A DNA stretch of 64,000 bases from Thermomonas sp. HDW16 (lineage in GTDB: Bacteria > Pseudomonadota > Gammaproteobacteria > Xanthomonadales > Xanthomonadaceae), in contig NZ_CP049872.1 in the NCBI RefSeq assembly GCF_011302915.1, positions 310,001 through 374,000 of the forward strand, read 5' to 3'. The translations under genes were made by a program, and so were the position numbers. Below are positions 45,603-58,813 of the stretch, in pieces (the stretch's first letter is position 1; the number at the start of each line of letters is the position of its first letter). The notes beneath the pieces are model-generated. The model searched no databases. It was not told the DNA's origin and saw only the letters and a list, made by a program, of their open reading frames with translations.

Positions 45603-48410
45603 TTATTCCGGCGTTTTTTCCGCTTTCTCCGTCGCCTCGGCCGGCAGCGCCGGGATCTCCCCGGTCGTGCGCGTGCTGTCCGGACTGACCTTCTCGATGG
45701 TGTGGCGCAGTTCGCGGCCGAGCACCACCCGCGCGTCCTTCGCCCAGGCATTGAGCCGTTCGTCGAAGGCGAGCTTGCCGTTGCCGTCGGCCCATACCAG
45801 CTTCAATTCGCGCAGCTTCTGGATGAAGCCGCGGAACAGGCTCTTGTCGAAGAATTCCGGCGCGGTGTTGGCGTACAGCAGGCTGAGGCGCTGCGCGGCG
45901 AGCTGGCACAGGCTCTCCAGTTCGCCGGCGCTGAGGGTGCCGCTGCCGTTCTTCACCAGCACGCTGATCGCGATGTAGTAGCGCTCGAACGCTTGCTGCA
46001 AGGGCTGGCCGATCGCACGCAGGCGGAATACCTCGTCGGTTTGGCCCGCGTTGCGCTGCAGGATGCCGCCATCGTCTTCGCCGACCCGTTGCAACAGGCC
46101 TTCTCTGATGAAGACTTCGATGGTGCGGTCGATGCGCTCGGCGAAACCGTCCTCGTCCCAGGGCAGGAACAGTTCCGCCTGCAGGAACGGGTACAGGGTG
46201 CGGCCGAGGCGTTGCAGCTGGGCGTGGCTCATCCGCCGGTTGTTGAGGAAACACACCGCGATCCACGCCGGCGCGGTGAACAGATGCAGCACGTTGTTGC
46301 GGAAGTAGCTGAGCAGTACCGCGTTTTCGTCATCGACCTCGAGCACGTCGCCCAGCGGGTGCCTGGTGCGGGCCAACGTGCCGATCTCCTCGCCATGCGC
46401 CACGATCTGTTCCGGCGTGTGCGGGGTCACGGTGACGTGGTCGGAGTACGGCACGTCGCGCAACAGGGTTTGCGACAGCGCGATCTGCGCCAGCAGGTCG
46501 GCTTCGCCCATTGCATGTTTGGGCGTGGACAGCAGGGCCAGCGCCAGCAGGTTGATCGGATTGACGTCGGCGGCACGGTTGACGTTGACCTGGATGTTCT
46601 GCGCCAGCTCATCGATAGTGTCGGACAACCAGACCGGTTTTTCGTCCTCGGGCACCGGTTTGCCGTCCCAGCCGGCGTGCGCATCAAGCACGTCGTTCAA
46701 CTTGATCGGTTGGCCGAAGTTCACCACCACCTGACCGAAGTTGCTGCGCAGCACCTTGGGGATGCCCATCAGCAGCTGCCAGATCGATTCCTTTTCCTTC
46801 GGCTTGCCGGACAGTTCGTCCAGGTAGCTGCGGCCTTCCATCAGCTTTTCGTAGCCGATGTAGATCGGCTGGAACAGCACCGGGCGGCTGGGCTGGCGCA
46901 GGTAGGCGCGCACGGTCATCGCCAGCGAACCGACCTTGGGTTGCAGCAGGCGACCCGTGCGCGAGCGCCCGCCTTCGATGAAGTACTCGATCGAATAGCC
47001 GCCGGCGACCAGCTGCGCCATGTATTCGCGGAACACCGCCGAGTACAGCGCATTGCCCTTGAAGCTGCGGCGGGCGAAGAACGCGCCGCCCTTGCGCAGG
47101 ATGGTGCCGACCACCGGAAGGTTGAGGTTGATGCCGGCGAAGATATGCGGCGGCACGATGCCGTGGGTGTACAGCAGGTAGCTCAGCAGCAGGTAGTCCA
47201 TGTGGCTGCGGTGGGTGGGAACGTAGACCACCTCGTAGCCGGGCGCGGCCTGCTTGAACTTGTCCAGGTGGTGGACCAGCACGCCGCGGTAGATCCGGTT
47301 CCACACCGGGGTCAGCATGAAGCTGAGCGAGCGCACCATCGGGTGCGAATAGTCGGCGGCGATCTCGTAGGCGTAGGCATGCGCTTTCTGCCAGGCGGCG
47401 TCCGGCTTGCTCTTGTCGCGGCGGGCTTGGTCGGCGATCGCCTCGCGCACCGAATCGGCGGCCAGCACCTTGTCCACCAGCATGCGCCGGGTCGACAGGT
47501 CGGGGCCGACCACCACCTCGCGCACGCGGCGGAAGTGGGTGCGCAGCACGCGGCTGAGCTTGCGCACGGTGCGCTCGGGCGGCAGGTCTTCGGCGACGAT
47601 GCCGCGCAGGTCGACCGGCGGTGCGAACTGCACCAGGGTGTCGCGGCCGTTGAGCAGCAGCGCCAGCAGGCGGCGGAAGCGACCGACGATCGTCCAGTTT
47701 TCCGAGAACAGCACGCTGAACCAGCCGGTGCTGCGGTTGGGTGCCTGGCCGACGAAGATCGACACCGGCACCAGTTGCACGTCCAGCGCCGGGCTGGCGC
47801 GATGCGCTTCCAGCAGGCGCGCCAGCGAGCCGGAATGGGTTTTGTGCTCCGGCCCCGGCAGCAAGCCCAGCGCATTGGCATGCCGCCGCGACAACGCGAC
47901 ATACGCACGCTTGCGACCCAACGGATCGCCCGGGATCGGCTGCAGTGGCGAGGGCAGGCCGGCTTCGCGGCAGGCGCGCTCCAGGATCAATGCATTCGAC
48001 AGACCGTAGTCTTCCAGAACATAGCAGACCGGCCGGCCGTCATCGAACTGCTGGAACAGGCTTGGCTCGTTCGGCTCGATGTCGAGCTTGAGCCAGGGGT
48101 CGATCAGTTTGCCCAGCACGCGTGCCCACAGCGGCGGTTTTGCGTTGGTGGCGGCGCGTCCAGATGCGGTCGGCGCCACGGGCGGTTCCGGGAGAAAGGC
48201 GGGCAGCGGCAGTTGCGGGCTGTCCGGGTCGGGTTGGGCAGGAACGGTCGCTTCGGTTTCAACCGGGGCGTCGTATTCAGGCCCGGTCGGTCCGGCCGCC
48301 GCCGTTTCGGCTACAGGCAGGGATTCGACCACCGGCTCGGTGTCGAACAGGTTGGCTTGGGCGGGGCTTGCTCCATTGGAGCTGGTCGGGCGATTCGGCA
48401 TTGCCGACAT
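45603..48410 (-). CDS. plsB: Glycerol-3-phosphate O-acyltransferase
   Basis: A 935-residue peripheral membrane enzyme making lysophosphatidic acid, first step of phospholipid synthesis. The catalytic HRSHMD motif (PTHRSHMDYLLLSYLLY), FIEGGRSRTGRLLQPK and PIYIGYEKLMEG are the four acyltransferase blocks. A Pro/Ala-rich N-terminal extension of about 90 residues precedes them. ATG 48410 shares a base with the preceding lipoprotein stop (TAATG); ATG 48401 is an alternative. Confidence 0.96.
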   Translation of the reverse strand: MSAMPNRPTSSNGASPAQANLFDTEPVVESLPVAETAAAGPTGPEYDAPVETEATVPAQPDPDSPQLPLPAFLPEPPVAPTASGRAATNAKPPLWARVLGKLIDPWLKLDIEPNEPSLFQQFDDGRPVCYVLEDYGLSNALILERACREAGLPSPLQPIPGDPLGRKRAYVALSRRHANALGLLPGPEHKTHSGSLARLLEAHRASPALDVQLVPVSIFVGQAPNRSTGWFSVLFSENWTIVGRFRRLLALLLNGRDTLVQFAPPVDLRGIVAEDLPPERTVRKLSRVLRTHFRRVREVVVGPDLSTRRMLVDKVLAADSVREAIADQARRDKSKPDAAWQKAHAYAYEIAADYSHPMVRSLSFMLTPVWNRIYRGVLVHHLDKFKQAAPGYEVVYVPTHRSHMDYLLLSYLLYTHGIVPPHIFAGINLNLPVVGTILRKGGAFFARRSFKGNALYSAVFREYMAQLVAGGYSIEYFIEGGRSRTGRLLQPKVGSLAMTVRAYLRQPSRPVLFQPIYIGYEKLMEGRSYLDELSGKPKEKESIWQLLMGIPKVLRSNFGQVVVNFGQPIKLNDVLDAHAGWDGKPVPEDEKPVWLSDTIDELAQNIQVNVNRAADVNPINLLALALLSTPKHAMGEADLLAQIALSQTLLRDVPYSDHVTVTPHTPEQIVAHGEEIGTLARTRHPLGDVLEVDDENAVLLSYFRNNVLHLFTAPAWIAVCFLNNRRMSHAQLQRLGRTLYPFLQAELFLPWDEDGFAERIDRTIEVFIREGLLQRVGEDDGGILQRNAGQTDEVFRLRAIGQPLQQAFERYYIAISVLVKNGSGTLSAGELESLCQLAAQRLSLLYANTAPEFFDKSLFRGFIQKLRELKLVWADGNGKLAFDERLNAWAKDARVVLGRELRHTIEKVSPDSTRTTGEIPALPAEATEKAEKTPE

Positions 48411-49363
48411 TATGGCGAAGTGAGGTTTTTCACGCCCGCCCGGGCCGGCTTGCCGGCCAGCGAGGCTTCGGCACGGCGCACGAAGTCGGCCAGGTACCAA
48501 TATCCGTCGATCCGCACCGCCGGCACGATGGCGTCGATCTCGGTGCCGGCCAGGGTGTAGCGCAGGCGCAGGCGGGCGGTATCACCGGTCTGTTCCAGCA
48601 GGCGCGCCTCCATTCCGCGCAGGGCGGCATCCGTGTCCAGGCCGTACTGGGTGCGCAGCTGGGCGAGCAGTGTGGCGATGAAAGGTGATAGCCGGTTCAG
48701 GCTGGCGTCCATGCCCAGCGTGGCAAACGCCGCATTGCCGGCCTTGCCGTCGATCCCGCTGCGTTGCGCGGCACCGACCAGTGCGGCGAAAAACGGTTGC
48801 GCGCGCCTCGGGTCGGACAGGGGCGCTGCCAGCGCCCAGCTACCGAGTGCGGCCAGGGACTGGGACACGTGTTCGCGTTCCTCCGGGGTGTAGCTGGCTT
48901 CCTTCTGCACGTATTCGCCGCCGAACTGCACCAAGGTGCGGATGGCCTCGTCGATATCCCGGTCGGCGCCGGCGAACTGACGACGAAATGTCGCCATCAG
49001 CTTCGATTCTGCATTCTTTTCCTGCAAAAATTCGAGCATCTTCGGAATTTTTGCATCCAGCGGAAGTTCGTCTAGAGGCCAACGAGTACGGCCAGTGCGC
49101 CAGCCATCCACCAGTTGCGCATGCAGGGCTGGCGGCACCGCGAGACGGGCGAAGCCGAGGCCATCACGCGCCAACAAGCGATCGCGCAGGACATTGATGG
49201 CGTCGACGGGCTTGCCAGCAGGCTTGGCCTTGGCCGGCACCGCCACCCGAATTGCAACCGGGGGCCCGCTGTCCTCCCCCTTGCAGGCGGGCAAGCACAG
49301 GCAAAGCAGCGCGGGTAGCGTGAGTGCCAGGCCGCCCAAAACACGCAATCGCGATTGCCGCAT
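48410..49363 (-). CDS. Lipoprotein, unknown function, upstream of plsB
   Basis: A 317-residue protein with lipobox-like CLPACK after a hydrophobic signal. The body is helical (VINVLRDRLLARDGLGFARL; LAQLRTQYGLDTDAALRGMEARL) with a C-terminal beta part (LRLRYTLAGTEIDAIVPAVRIDGYWYLADF). No family recognised. Its stop is shared with the plsB start, so it is coupled to plsB. Confidence 0.75.
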   Translation of the reverse strand: MRQSRLRVLGGLALTLPALLCLCLPACKGEDSGPPVAIRVAVPAKAKPAGKPVDAINVLRDRLLARDGLGFARLAVPPALHAQLVDGWRTGRTRWPLDELPLDAKIPKMLEFLQEKNAESKLMATFRRQFAGADRDIDEAIRTLVQFGGEYVQKEASYTPEEREHVSQSLAALGSWALAAPLSDPRRAQPFFAALVGAAQRSGIDGKAGNAAFATLGMDASLNRLSPFIATLLAQLRTQYGLDTDAALRGMEARLLEQTGDTARLRLRYTLAGTEIDAIVPAVRIDGYWYLADFVRRAEASLAGKPARAGVKNLTSP

Positions 49364-49408
49364 CGTCAATTCCCCGGAAGGCGTGACCGGAGTCTAGGCA
49401 CAGACCAA

Positions 49409-49433
49409 GAAAAAAGGAGGCCAATGGCCTCCT
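49409..49433 (-). terminator. Minus-strand intrinsic terminator
   Basis: GGAGGCC-AAT-GGCCTCC (49416-49432) is followed on the minus strand by TTTTTT. It probably ends the acid phosphatase transcript, about 125 nt after that gene's stop. The stretch 49434-49557 contains nothing else I can name beyond CCGGCC-type repeats. Confidence 0.82.
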
Positions 49434-49557
49434 CAAAGTCCGGCCGAGCCGGAGGACAGCAGTTGTGGCATGGCTCCGGCCAAGGCCGGATGGATGCAGG
49501 CTACGTCACCTCTACTGTTAATGCAATGCTTTACGAATAATTCGATAACTCATTGAA

Positions 49558-50469
49558 TTATTTGGCATCATCCAGCGAGGCTTCTTTCTGGGCACGGCGC
49601 TCGCCTGCGGGTTGCGACCAGGCATTGTTGAACAGGGCCGGCTCCCAGCTGCCGTACAGGGGGTTGGGCAGGGCCCACCAGCGCTGGCCGATCCAGTCCG
49701 CATACGGGGCGATTGCCGTCCGCCGTCCGTCGGGCGTGTTGGCGACGATCTGCACGAAGTCGCCGACCTGGTCGCCGAACTGCATCAGCACCCGGTAGCC
49801 GCGCCCGACCAGTTGCCGGCGGCAGGATTTCTCCGAGCCTTCCTGCTCGCAGCCGTCCACCACCATGCCCAGGCCAAGGAATTGGTTGTCGTTCTTGAGC
49901 GGGAAGCCGGCACTGCGCAAGTTGGCGAGAGTAGCCTCCCCCAGGCTGGCGTCGCGGTTGCTGATGTAGAAGACGGTCACGCCGCGCTTGGCGGCGGCGT
50001 TGAGAAATTCGACCGCGCCGGGCAACGGCTTTGCCTTGCGTTCGTTCACCCATTGGCCCCAAGCGGCTTCGTCGAAGCCGCGTCCTTCGCGGATTTGGCG
50101 TACCTGGCTGGGCGAGTTGTCGAGCACGGTCTCGTCCACGTCCACGATGATTGCCGGTGGCAGCTTGCGCGAATCGTTGCTGCGGTCTTCCTTCGGCAGG
50201 GCATCCCAGCGTGGATCGGCCAGTGCGGCGGCCAACTGCATGCCGGCGGCGCGGTAGATGGCGCGATAGACCAAGTCGCGTTCCACCGAAGTCTGGAACC
50301 ACGCGGTGGCGTTCAGGCTGTCGTCCGGCGGCGGCGTGGTGGCCTCCACGACAGGCGTCGTCGGCGGTAGCGGTGGTGGCGCGGGCTGCGGCGCAAGGGC
50401 TGCGCAGCCGGCAAGCAATGCGGTGGCAAGCAGGGAAACGGTCGGGGCAGGACGCATGGATGCGCTCAT
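49558..50469 (-). CDS. Class C acid phosphatase lipoprotein, e(P4) family
   Basis: A 303-residue HAD-superfamily lipoprotein. Lipobox LLAGC, then motif I IIVDVDETVLDN with nucleophile Asp, FYISNRDASLGEATLANL, and motif IV with GDQVGDF. The e(P4) family are outer-membrane phosphomonoesterases that release phosphate or nucleosides; the substrate here is untested. It lies between rep and the plsB lipoprotein gene. Confidence 0.88.
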   Translation of the reverse strand: MSASMRPAPTVSLLATALLAGCAALAPQPAPPPLPPTTPVVEATTPPPDDSLNATAWFQTSVERDLVYRAIYRAAGMQLAAALADPRWDALPKEDRSNDSRKLPPAIIVDVDETVLDNSPSQVRQIREGRGFDEAAWGQWVNERKAKPLPGAVEFLNAAAKRGVTVFYISNRDASLGEATLANLRSAGFPLKNDNQFLGLGMVVDGCEQEGSEKSCRRQLVGRGYRVLMQFGDQVGDFVQIVANTPDGRRTAIAPYADWIGQRWWALPNPLYGSWEPALFNNAWSQPAGERRAQKEASLDDAK

Positions 50470-50525
50470 CGTCGGAATGTCGGGCGAGTTTACCCGCCCG
50501 CGATGACCGGCTCCTGTCGCCCGGC

Positions 50526-52520
50526 TCAGTCGCCCAGCAGGGCGCGGATATTGGCGATACCGACATTGGCGCGTTCTTTCTTGCGCTCGGCGTCGGCCAC
50601 GGGGTCGGCGCCGTCACGCTGCAGTTCCGCCGCCGGCAGTTCGTCGATGAAGCGGCTCGGCTTCAGCCGCATGCGGTCGCCCCAGCGCTGCGCCTCGTTG
50701 GCATGCGACAGCCACAGCTGTTCCTTGGCGCGGGTGATGCCGACGTACATCAGCCGGCGTTCCTCGTCCAGGCGGCCTTCCTCGATGCTGGCCTCGTGCG
50801 GCAGGTTGCCGTCTTCCACGCCGATGATGAAGACGTAGCGGAACTCCAGTCCCTTCGCCGCATGCATCGACATCAAGCGCACCTGGTTGCCGGCATCGCC
50901 CTTGTCCGCATGCGAAAGCAGGGCGAGTGCTGCGGCCAGTTCGCCGGGGCCGGAAGTCTTCGGGCCGTCGAACCAGTCGGCCAGTTCGTCCAGGTTGCGG
51001 CGGCGTGCCTGGAACTGCGCCTCGTCCTTGCATAGCGCGCGCAGCGCGGCGAGCAGGCCGCTGCATTCGTTGAGCTTGCGGACGAGTTCGGCCGGCGCCA
51101 GCATCTTCGCGTCCATGCGCAGGCTGCGGAGGATGTCGCTGAAGCCCTGCAGCGAATTCGCCGCTCTCGCCGGCAACTGCTTGGCCAGGGTGATCGAGTC
51201 GGCCGCGCGCGACAGCGGCATATGCGCGTTGTTCGCCAGCTCGCCGAGGCGCTGCAGCGAGGTGGCACCAACGCCACGATTGGGCGATTGCACCGCGCGC
51301 AGGAAGGCGGCATCGTCGTCCGGATTGGCCAGCAGGCGCAGCCAGGCCAGCGCGTCCTTCACTTCGCCGCGATCGAGGAACGCGGTGCCGCCACTCAAGT
51401 GGTACGGGATGCGCAGCAGCTGCAGCGATTTTTCCAGCGCGCGGCTCTGGTGGTTGCCACGGAACAGGATGCAGAACTCGCTCCACGGTGCCGAATGCTT
51501 CTGCGCGACGAACTGGATTTCGGAGGCGACTTTCTCCGCCTCGTGCGCGGCGTCCTTGCATTCCCAGACGCGGATGCGCTCGCCGTCGGCGGCATCGCTC
51601 CACAGCGTCTTCGGGTGTTCGTGCGGGTTGTGGGCGATCAGCGCATTGGCCGCGCGCAGCACACGGTTGGAACAGCGGTAGTTCTGTTCGAGTTTGATGA
51701 TTTCGAGCTTCGGATAATCCGTGCCGAGCGACAGCAGATTGTCCGGATTGGCGCCGCGCCAGGCGTAGATGCTCTGGTCGTCGTCGCCCACGCAGGTGAA
51801 ATTGCCCTTGTCGCCGGCAATCGCCTTCAGCAGGCGGTACTGCGCGTCATTGGTGTCCTGGCATTCGTCGACTAGCAGGTAACCGATGCGTTCGCGCCAG
51901 CCGGCGACGGCATCGGCATCGGTTTCCAGCAGCTGCACCGGCAAGCGGATCAGGTCGTCGAAATCCACGGCGTTGAAGGCAGTGAGGCGTTGCTGGTAGC
52001 GCGCGTACAGGGCGGCGGCCTCGCGTTCGCGGGTGCTGCGCGCGGCCTCGGCCGCCTGTTCGGGCGACAGGCCGGCGTTCTTGGCGCGCGAAATCAATTG
52101 CTTGGCGGCGTCGATCGCATCCGGTTTGCTGCCCGGCGGAAGCAGGTCTTTCAACTGCACGGAGGTGTCATCGGCATCGAAGATCGAAAAGCCGCGGCGC
52201 AGGCCCAGCTTGGCGTGCTCGATCTGCAGGATGCGCAGGCCCAGCGCGTGGAAGGTGCTGATGGTCAGCTCCTGCGCGGCATCGCCACGGATGCGCTTGG
52301 CCACGCGCTCGCGCATTTCGCGCGCGGACTTGTTGGTGAAGGTGATCGCGGCGATCCGCTTGGCCGGGTAGCGCCCGGTCTGGATCAGGTGGGCGATCTT
52401 CTCCACGATCACCCGCGTCTTGCCGCTGCCAGCACCGGCCAGCACCAGCAAAGGGCCTTCCACATGCAGGACGGCCTGGCGTTGCGGGGGGTTCAATCCG
52501 TGGAGGGCGTTGCCGTGCAT
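50526..52520 (-). CDS. rep: ATP-dependent DNA helicase Rep
   Basis: A 664-residue superfamily 1A helicase. Walker A is LVLAGAGSGKTRVI; further motifs ITFTNKSAREMRERV, LLVDECQDTN, VGDDDQSIYAWRGA, LEQNYRC, and VRLMSMHAAKGLEF are present. They match Rep more closely than UvrD by overall resemblance. ATG 52520 or 52529 are both possible. Divergent from tdk. Confidence 0.92.
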   Translation of the reverse strand: MHGNALHGLNPPQRQAVLHVEGPLLVLAGAGSGKTRVIVEKIAHLIQTGRYPAKRIAAITFTNKSAREMRERVAKRIRGDAAQELTISTFHALGLRILQIEHAKLGLRRGFSIFDADDTSVQLKDLLPPGSKPDAIDAAKQLISRAKNAGLSPEQAAEAARSTREREAAALYARYQQRLTAFNAVDFDDLIRLPVQLLETDADAVAGWRERIGYLLVDECQDTNDAQYRLLKAIAGDKGNFTCVGDDDQSIYAWRGANPDNLLSLGTDYPKLEIIKLEQNYRCSNRVLRAANALIAHNPHEHPKTLWSDAADGERIRVWECKDAAHEAEKVASEIQFVAQKHSAPWSEFCILFRGNHQSRALEKSLQLLRIPYHLSGGTAFLDRGEVKDALAWLRLLANPDDDAAFLRAVQSPNRGVGATSLQRLGELANNAHMPLSRAADSITLAKQLPARAANSLQGFSDILRSLRMDAKMLAPAELVRKLNECSGLLAALRALCKDEAQFQARRRNLDELADWFDGPKTSGPGELAAALALLSHADKGDAGNQVRLMSMHAAKGLEFRYVFIIGVEDGNLPHEASIEEGRLDEERRLMYVGITRAKEQLWLSHANEAQRWGDRMRLKPSRFIDELPAAELQRDGADPVADAERKKERANVGIANIRALLGD

Positions 52521-52582
52521 CGCCACCATTGTCGAAGCGCGCGGCACGCTCCGCCAGCCTTGTGCGCCATTAGAATCCGTGC

Positions 52583-53203
52583 ATGGCCAAGCTCTATTTC
52601 TACTATTCCGCGATGAATGCGGGCAAGACCACCACCCTGCTGCAATCCGCATACAACTACCGCGAGCGCGGCATGCGGGTGGCGATCCTGACGCCGAAGC
52701 TGGATTTCCGCGCCGGCAGCGGCACGGTGGCTTCGCGCATCGGTTTGCAGGCGGAAGGCATTGCGTTCGGACGCGACGAAGACCTGCACCGCATCCTCGA
52801 AGCCGATATCGCCGAGCACGGCAAGCTGGACTGCGTGCTGGTGGACGAAGCGCAATTCCTGACCAAGGCCCAGGTCTGGCAGCTGAGCGAAGTGGTGGAT
52901 CAGTTGCGCATCCCGGTGCTCTGCTACGGCCTGCGCACCGATTTCCGCGGCGAGTTGTTCGAAGGCAGCCAGTACCTGCTGGCCTGGGCCGACGAATTAC
53001 AGGAGATCAAGACGATCTGCCACAGCGGCAAGAAGGCGACCATGAACCTGCGCGTGGACGAAGGCGGCCGCGCGGTGCAGGACGGGCCGCAGGTGGAGAT
53101 CGGCGGCAACGAACGCTACGTCTCGGTCAGCCGCGCGGAATTCAAGAAGGTGATGCGCGGAGAGGGCGGCATTGAACCGTTGCAGTCGCCGTTGAAGTTC
53201 TGA
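52583..53203 (+). CDS. tdk: Thymidine kinase
   Basis: A 206-residue type II thymidine kinase phosphorylating thymidine for salvage. [31 protein letters not shown] contains the P-loop and closely resembles the E. coli protein; LVDEAQFLT is the Walker B. The expected Cys pairs of the zinc lobe are not evident, only one in CHSGKKA. Converges with the kinase gene with a 1-nt gap. Confidence 0.94.
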   Translation: MAKLYFYYSAMNAGKTTTLLQSAYNYRERGMRVAILTPKLDFRAGSGTVASRIGLQAEGIAFGRDEDLHRILEADIAEHGKLDCVLVDEAQFLTKAQVWQLSEVVDQLRIPVLCYGLRTDFRGELFEGSQYLLAWADELQEIKTICHSGKKATMNLRVDEGGRAVQDGPQVEIGGNERYVSVSRAEFKKVMRGEGGIEPLQSPLKF

Positions 53204-53204
53204 T

Positions 53205-56006
<2,802 letters not shown>

Positions 56007-56035
56007 CGTCAGCGCCGGATCGCCTGTCCCTGCGG

Positions 56036-56614
56036 TCAGGCGACGGTCGGGTCCTTGAGCGAGGCGAGTAGGAACATGCGCGCCTTCTGCCAGTCGCGGC
56101 GCACGCTGCGTTCGGAGCGTTGCAGCAAGGCGGCGATTTCGAGCTCCGACAGGCCGGCGAAATAACGCAGCTCCACCACCTGGGTCAGCCGCGGCTCGAC
56201 CGCATGCAGCCGCGTCAGCGCGGTATCCAACCCCAGCATGTCTTCGTCAAGGCGCAGGCCGCCCTCGATGTCTTCCGGCAGGTCGGTCACCCGGTGTTGG
56301 TCGCCGCCGCGCTTCTGCGCCAGCCGCTGGCGCGCGTAATCCACCACCACGCTGCGCATCGCCGATGCCGCATAGGCGAAGAAATGCGCGCGATCGTCGA
56401 ACTGCGCGGCACCGCTGCCGCGGCCGATCAGTTTCAGGTAGGCCTCGTGCACCAATGCGGTGGCGTCCAGCGTGTGTCCATGCTGGCCGGCCAGCTGGCG
56501 GCGCGCCATCGAATGCAGTTCCTGGTACAGCGTTGCAAGCACGCGATCCATCGCGCTGCGGTCGCCATCGCGCGCGGCATCGAGCAGGACGGTGATCTCG
56601 CCGGATTCGGTCAT
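56036..56614 (-). CDS. ECF-type sigma factor paired with a Ser/Thr kinase
   Basis: A 192-residue protein of the ECF-like Sig-70_X6 type. The sigma2 region contains HTLDATALVHEAYLKL, where canonical ECFs have DED-L-V-Q-E; the acidic residues are replaced by A-T-A, with Thr52. Sigma4 has LSELEIAALLQRSERSVRRDWQKARMFL. No anti-sigma gene is adjacent; the kinase follows, as in the phosphorylation-activated ECF43 group (EcfK/PknS of Xanthomonas as I recall it). Confidence 0.9.
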   Translation of the reverse strand: MTESGEITVLLDAARDGDRSAMDRVLATLYQELHSMARRQLAGQHGHTLDATALVHEAYLKLIGRGSGAAQFDDRAHFFAYAASAMRSVVVDYARQRLAQKRGGDQHRVTDLPEDIEGGLRLDEDMLGLDTALTRLHAVEPRLTQVVELRYFAGLSELEIAALLQRSERSVRRDWQKARMFLLASLKDPTVA

Positions 56615-56700
56615 TGCAGCAACGGACAGGGGGCGGGGGAGTCCCGACTATAGCCCGGAGCGGTCGGACTCGTAAAAGCGACGACCGGCCGGCGGTGTTT

Positions 56701-57513
56701 TCAGCGTTGGCAGTGCCCGCACCAGACGCTGGCCCGTTGCCCGATCGACGCCTGTTTCAATGCGCGTCCGCAGCGCGGGCAGGGTTCGCCACCACGACCG
56801 TAGACCAGCAGCTCCTGTTCGAAGTAGCCGGGCGCGCCGTCCGGGCTGATGAAGTCGCGCAGGGTGGTGCCGCCACGGTCGATGGCGTGCGCCAGGATCA
56901 GTTTCACCGCGTCCGCCAGTGCGACGTAGCGCGCCCGCGACACCTTGCTGGCTTCGCGCAACGGCGAGATGCCGGCGATGAACAAAGCCTCCGCCGCGTA
57001 GATATTGCCCACGCCGACGACAACGGACTGGTCCATCAGGAAGGCCTTCACCGGTGCGCTGCGGCCGCGGCTTCTTGCAAACAAATACTCGCCATCGAAC
57101 GCATCCGACAGCGGTTCCGGCCCCAGTCCCGTCAACAGTTCATGGGTTTCGCCCGGTGCCTGCCACAGCAGGCAGCCGAACCGGCGCGGATCGTTGAAGC
57201 GCAGTACCCGTCCGGAATCCAGGGCGATGTCGACATGGTCGTGCGCACGCACCGGCGTGTCTCCTGCCAGTACGCGCAGGCTGCCGGACATGCCCAGGTG
57301 CAGCAGCGCGCTGCCGGCAGCGGTGTCCAGCAGCAGGTATTTGGCACGGCGGCGGATGCCGTCGATGCGCTGCTCGGGTAGCAACTCCTCGACCTCGCGC
57401 GGGATCGGCCAGCGCAGGTCGGGGCGCCGCAGCAAGACGTGCTCGATCCGCCTGCCGGTGACATGCGGCAGCAAGCCGCGGCGGGTGGTTTCGACTTCGG
57501 GAAGTTCGGGCAT
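56701..57513 (-). CDS. mutM: Formamidopyrimidine-DNA glycosylase
   Basis: A 270-residue repair enzyme removing 8-oxoguanine. The N-terminus [14 protein letters not shown] has the catalytic Pro2 and Glu3; [11 protein letters not shown] follows and the C-terminal zinc finger is CPRC...CGHC. ATG 57513 is fixed by Pro2. Divergent from the desaturase gene. Confidence 0.97.
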   Translation of the reverse strand: MPELPEVETTRRGLLPHVTGRRIEHVLLRRPDLRWPIPREVEELLPEQRIDGIRRRAKYLLLDTAAGSALLHLGMSGSLRVLAGDTPVRAHDHVDIALDSGRVLRFNDPRRFGCLLWQAPGETHELLTGLGPEPLSDAFDGEYLFARSRGRSAPVKAFLMDQSVVVGVGNIYAAEALFIAGISPLREASKVSRARYVALADAVKLILAHAIDRGGTTLRDFISPDGAPGYFEQELLVYGRGGEPCPRCGRALKQASIGQRASVWCGHCQR

Positions 57514-57609
57514 GTGGCCATGATGCCGCCGCTCGCGTTCATGGGCGAGTCCGGCACGCGTGGCATCATGGGCCTGCGTCTCTCCGGCGCGTGCAGAGAC
57601 TCCCCCGCA

Positions 57610-58812
57610 ATGCCCGCTTCGTTGATCGATTTCCTCGCCAGTGGCCTGCTCCAGTTCGGCTGGCCGGCGATGTTGCTGTACCTGCTGGTGGTGACCCAGA
57701 TCACCATCTTCACCGTGACCCTGTACCTGCACCGCAGCCAGGCGCACCGCGGCGTGGATTTCCATCCGGTGATCGCCCATTTCTTTCGCTTCTGGAGCTG
57801 GCTGACCACCTCGATGATCACCAAGGAGTGGGCGGCGATCCACCGCAAGCACCACGCCAAGTGCGAGACCGAGGAAGACCCGCATAGCCCGATGCACAAG
57901 GGCATCGGCACCGTGTTCTGGAAGGGCGCCGATTTGTATCGCGAGGCGCGCCTGGACCGCGCAAGCATCGAGCAGTACGGCAAGGGCTGCCCGGACGACT
58001 GGATCGAACGCAAGCTCTACACCCGCCATGCCACCCTCGGCGTGGTGTTGCTGCTGTTGGTCAGCTTCGTGCTGTTCGGCTTCAAGGGCGTCGCCGTGTG
58101 GGCGATCCAGATGGCGTGGATCCCGCTGTGGGCCGCCGGCGTGATCAACGGCCTGGGCCATTGGTGGGGCTACCGCAACTTCGAGACCACCGACACCGCC
58201 ACCAACCTGACCCCGTGGGGCGTGTGGGTGGGCGGCGAGGAGCTGCACAACAACCACCACGCCTTCCCGTCGTCGGCCAAGTTTTCCTTGCGCAAGTGGG
58301 AGTTCGATATCGGCTGGGCGGCGATCAAGCTGTTCGCCACGGTGCGCCTGGCCAAGGTGTTGCGCGTGGCACCCACGCTCAACCTGCGCCCGAACATCGC
58401 GATGCCGGATACCGAAACGGTCAAGGCACTCGTCGCGCACCGCTTCCAGGCGATGACCGACTACCAGCGCAACGTGTTGAAACCCGCATTGCGCGAGGAA
58501 GCCGCGGCCGCTGGCGCGAAGCTGCGCGCGTTGTTGCCGCGCAAGCTGCGCAAGGGCATCGCCGACGATGGCCGCTGGCTCAAGCCCGATGCGCGCGAAC
58601 AGCTGCAGGCGTGGGTCGCCTCACGCCCGCGGATCAAGACCCTGGTCGAATATCGTGCGCGCCTGGCCGACGTGCTGGAAAGCCGCGGTGCGGATGCGAG
58701 CGAACGCCTGCGCCGACTGCAGGCCTGGTGCGTTGAAGCCGAAGCCAGCGGCGTGCGCGCGCTGCAGGACTATGCGGCGCGACTGCGCGGTTACGCGCTG
58801 GTGCCGGCCTGA
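57610..58812 (+). CDS. Acyl-CoA (stearoyl-type) desaturase
   Basis: A 400-residue membrane di-iron desaturase. Histidine boxes HRSQAH, HRKHH and HNNHH are present with the expected spacing, and there are hydrophobic helices between them. It likely makes delta-9 monounsaturated fatty acids under aerobic conditions. A long C-terminal helical tail extends past the usual desaturase core. The start at 57610 fits the membrane topology; the frame is open further up. The EF-hand gene begins 1 nt after the stop. Confidence 0.92.
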   Translation: MPASLIDFLASGLLQFGWPAMLLYLLVVTQITIFTVTLYLHRSQAHRGVDFHPVIAHFFRFWSWLTTSMITKEWAAIHRKHHAKCETEEDPHSPMHKGIGTVFWKGADLYREARLDRASIEQYGKGCPDDWIERKLYTRHATLGVVLLLLVSFVLFGFKGVAVWAIQMAWIPLWAAGVINGLGHWWGYRNFETTDTATNLTPWGVWVGGEELHNNHHAFPSSAKFSLRKWEFDIGWAAIKLFATVRLAKVLRVAPTLNLRPNIAMPDTETVKALVAHRFQAMTDYQRNVLKPALREEAAAAGAKLRALLPRKLRKGIADDGRWLKPDAREQLQAWVASRPRIKTLVEYRARLADVLESRGADASERLRRLQAWCVEAEASGVRALQDYAARLRGYALVPA

Positions 58813-58813
58813 A

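Noticed and set aside
45702..48560. Open frame of about 950 codons antisense to plsB
   Set aside because: Composition (Gln/Val/His/Arg-rich, no recognised domain) is typical of an antisense frame; plsB is well supported by motifs.
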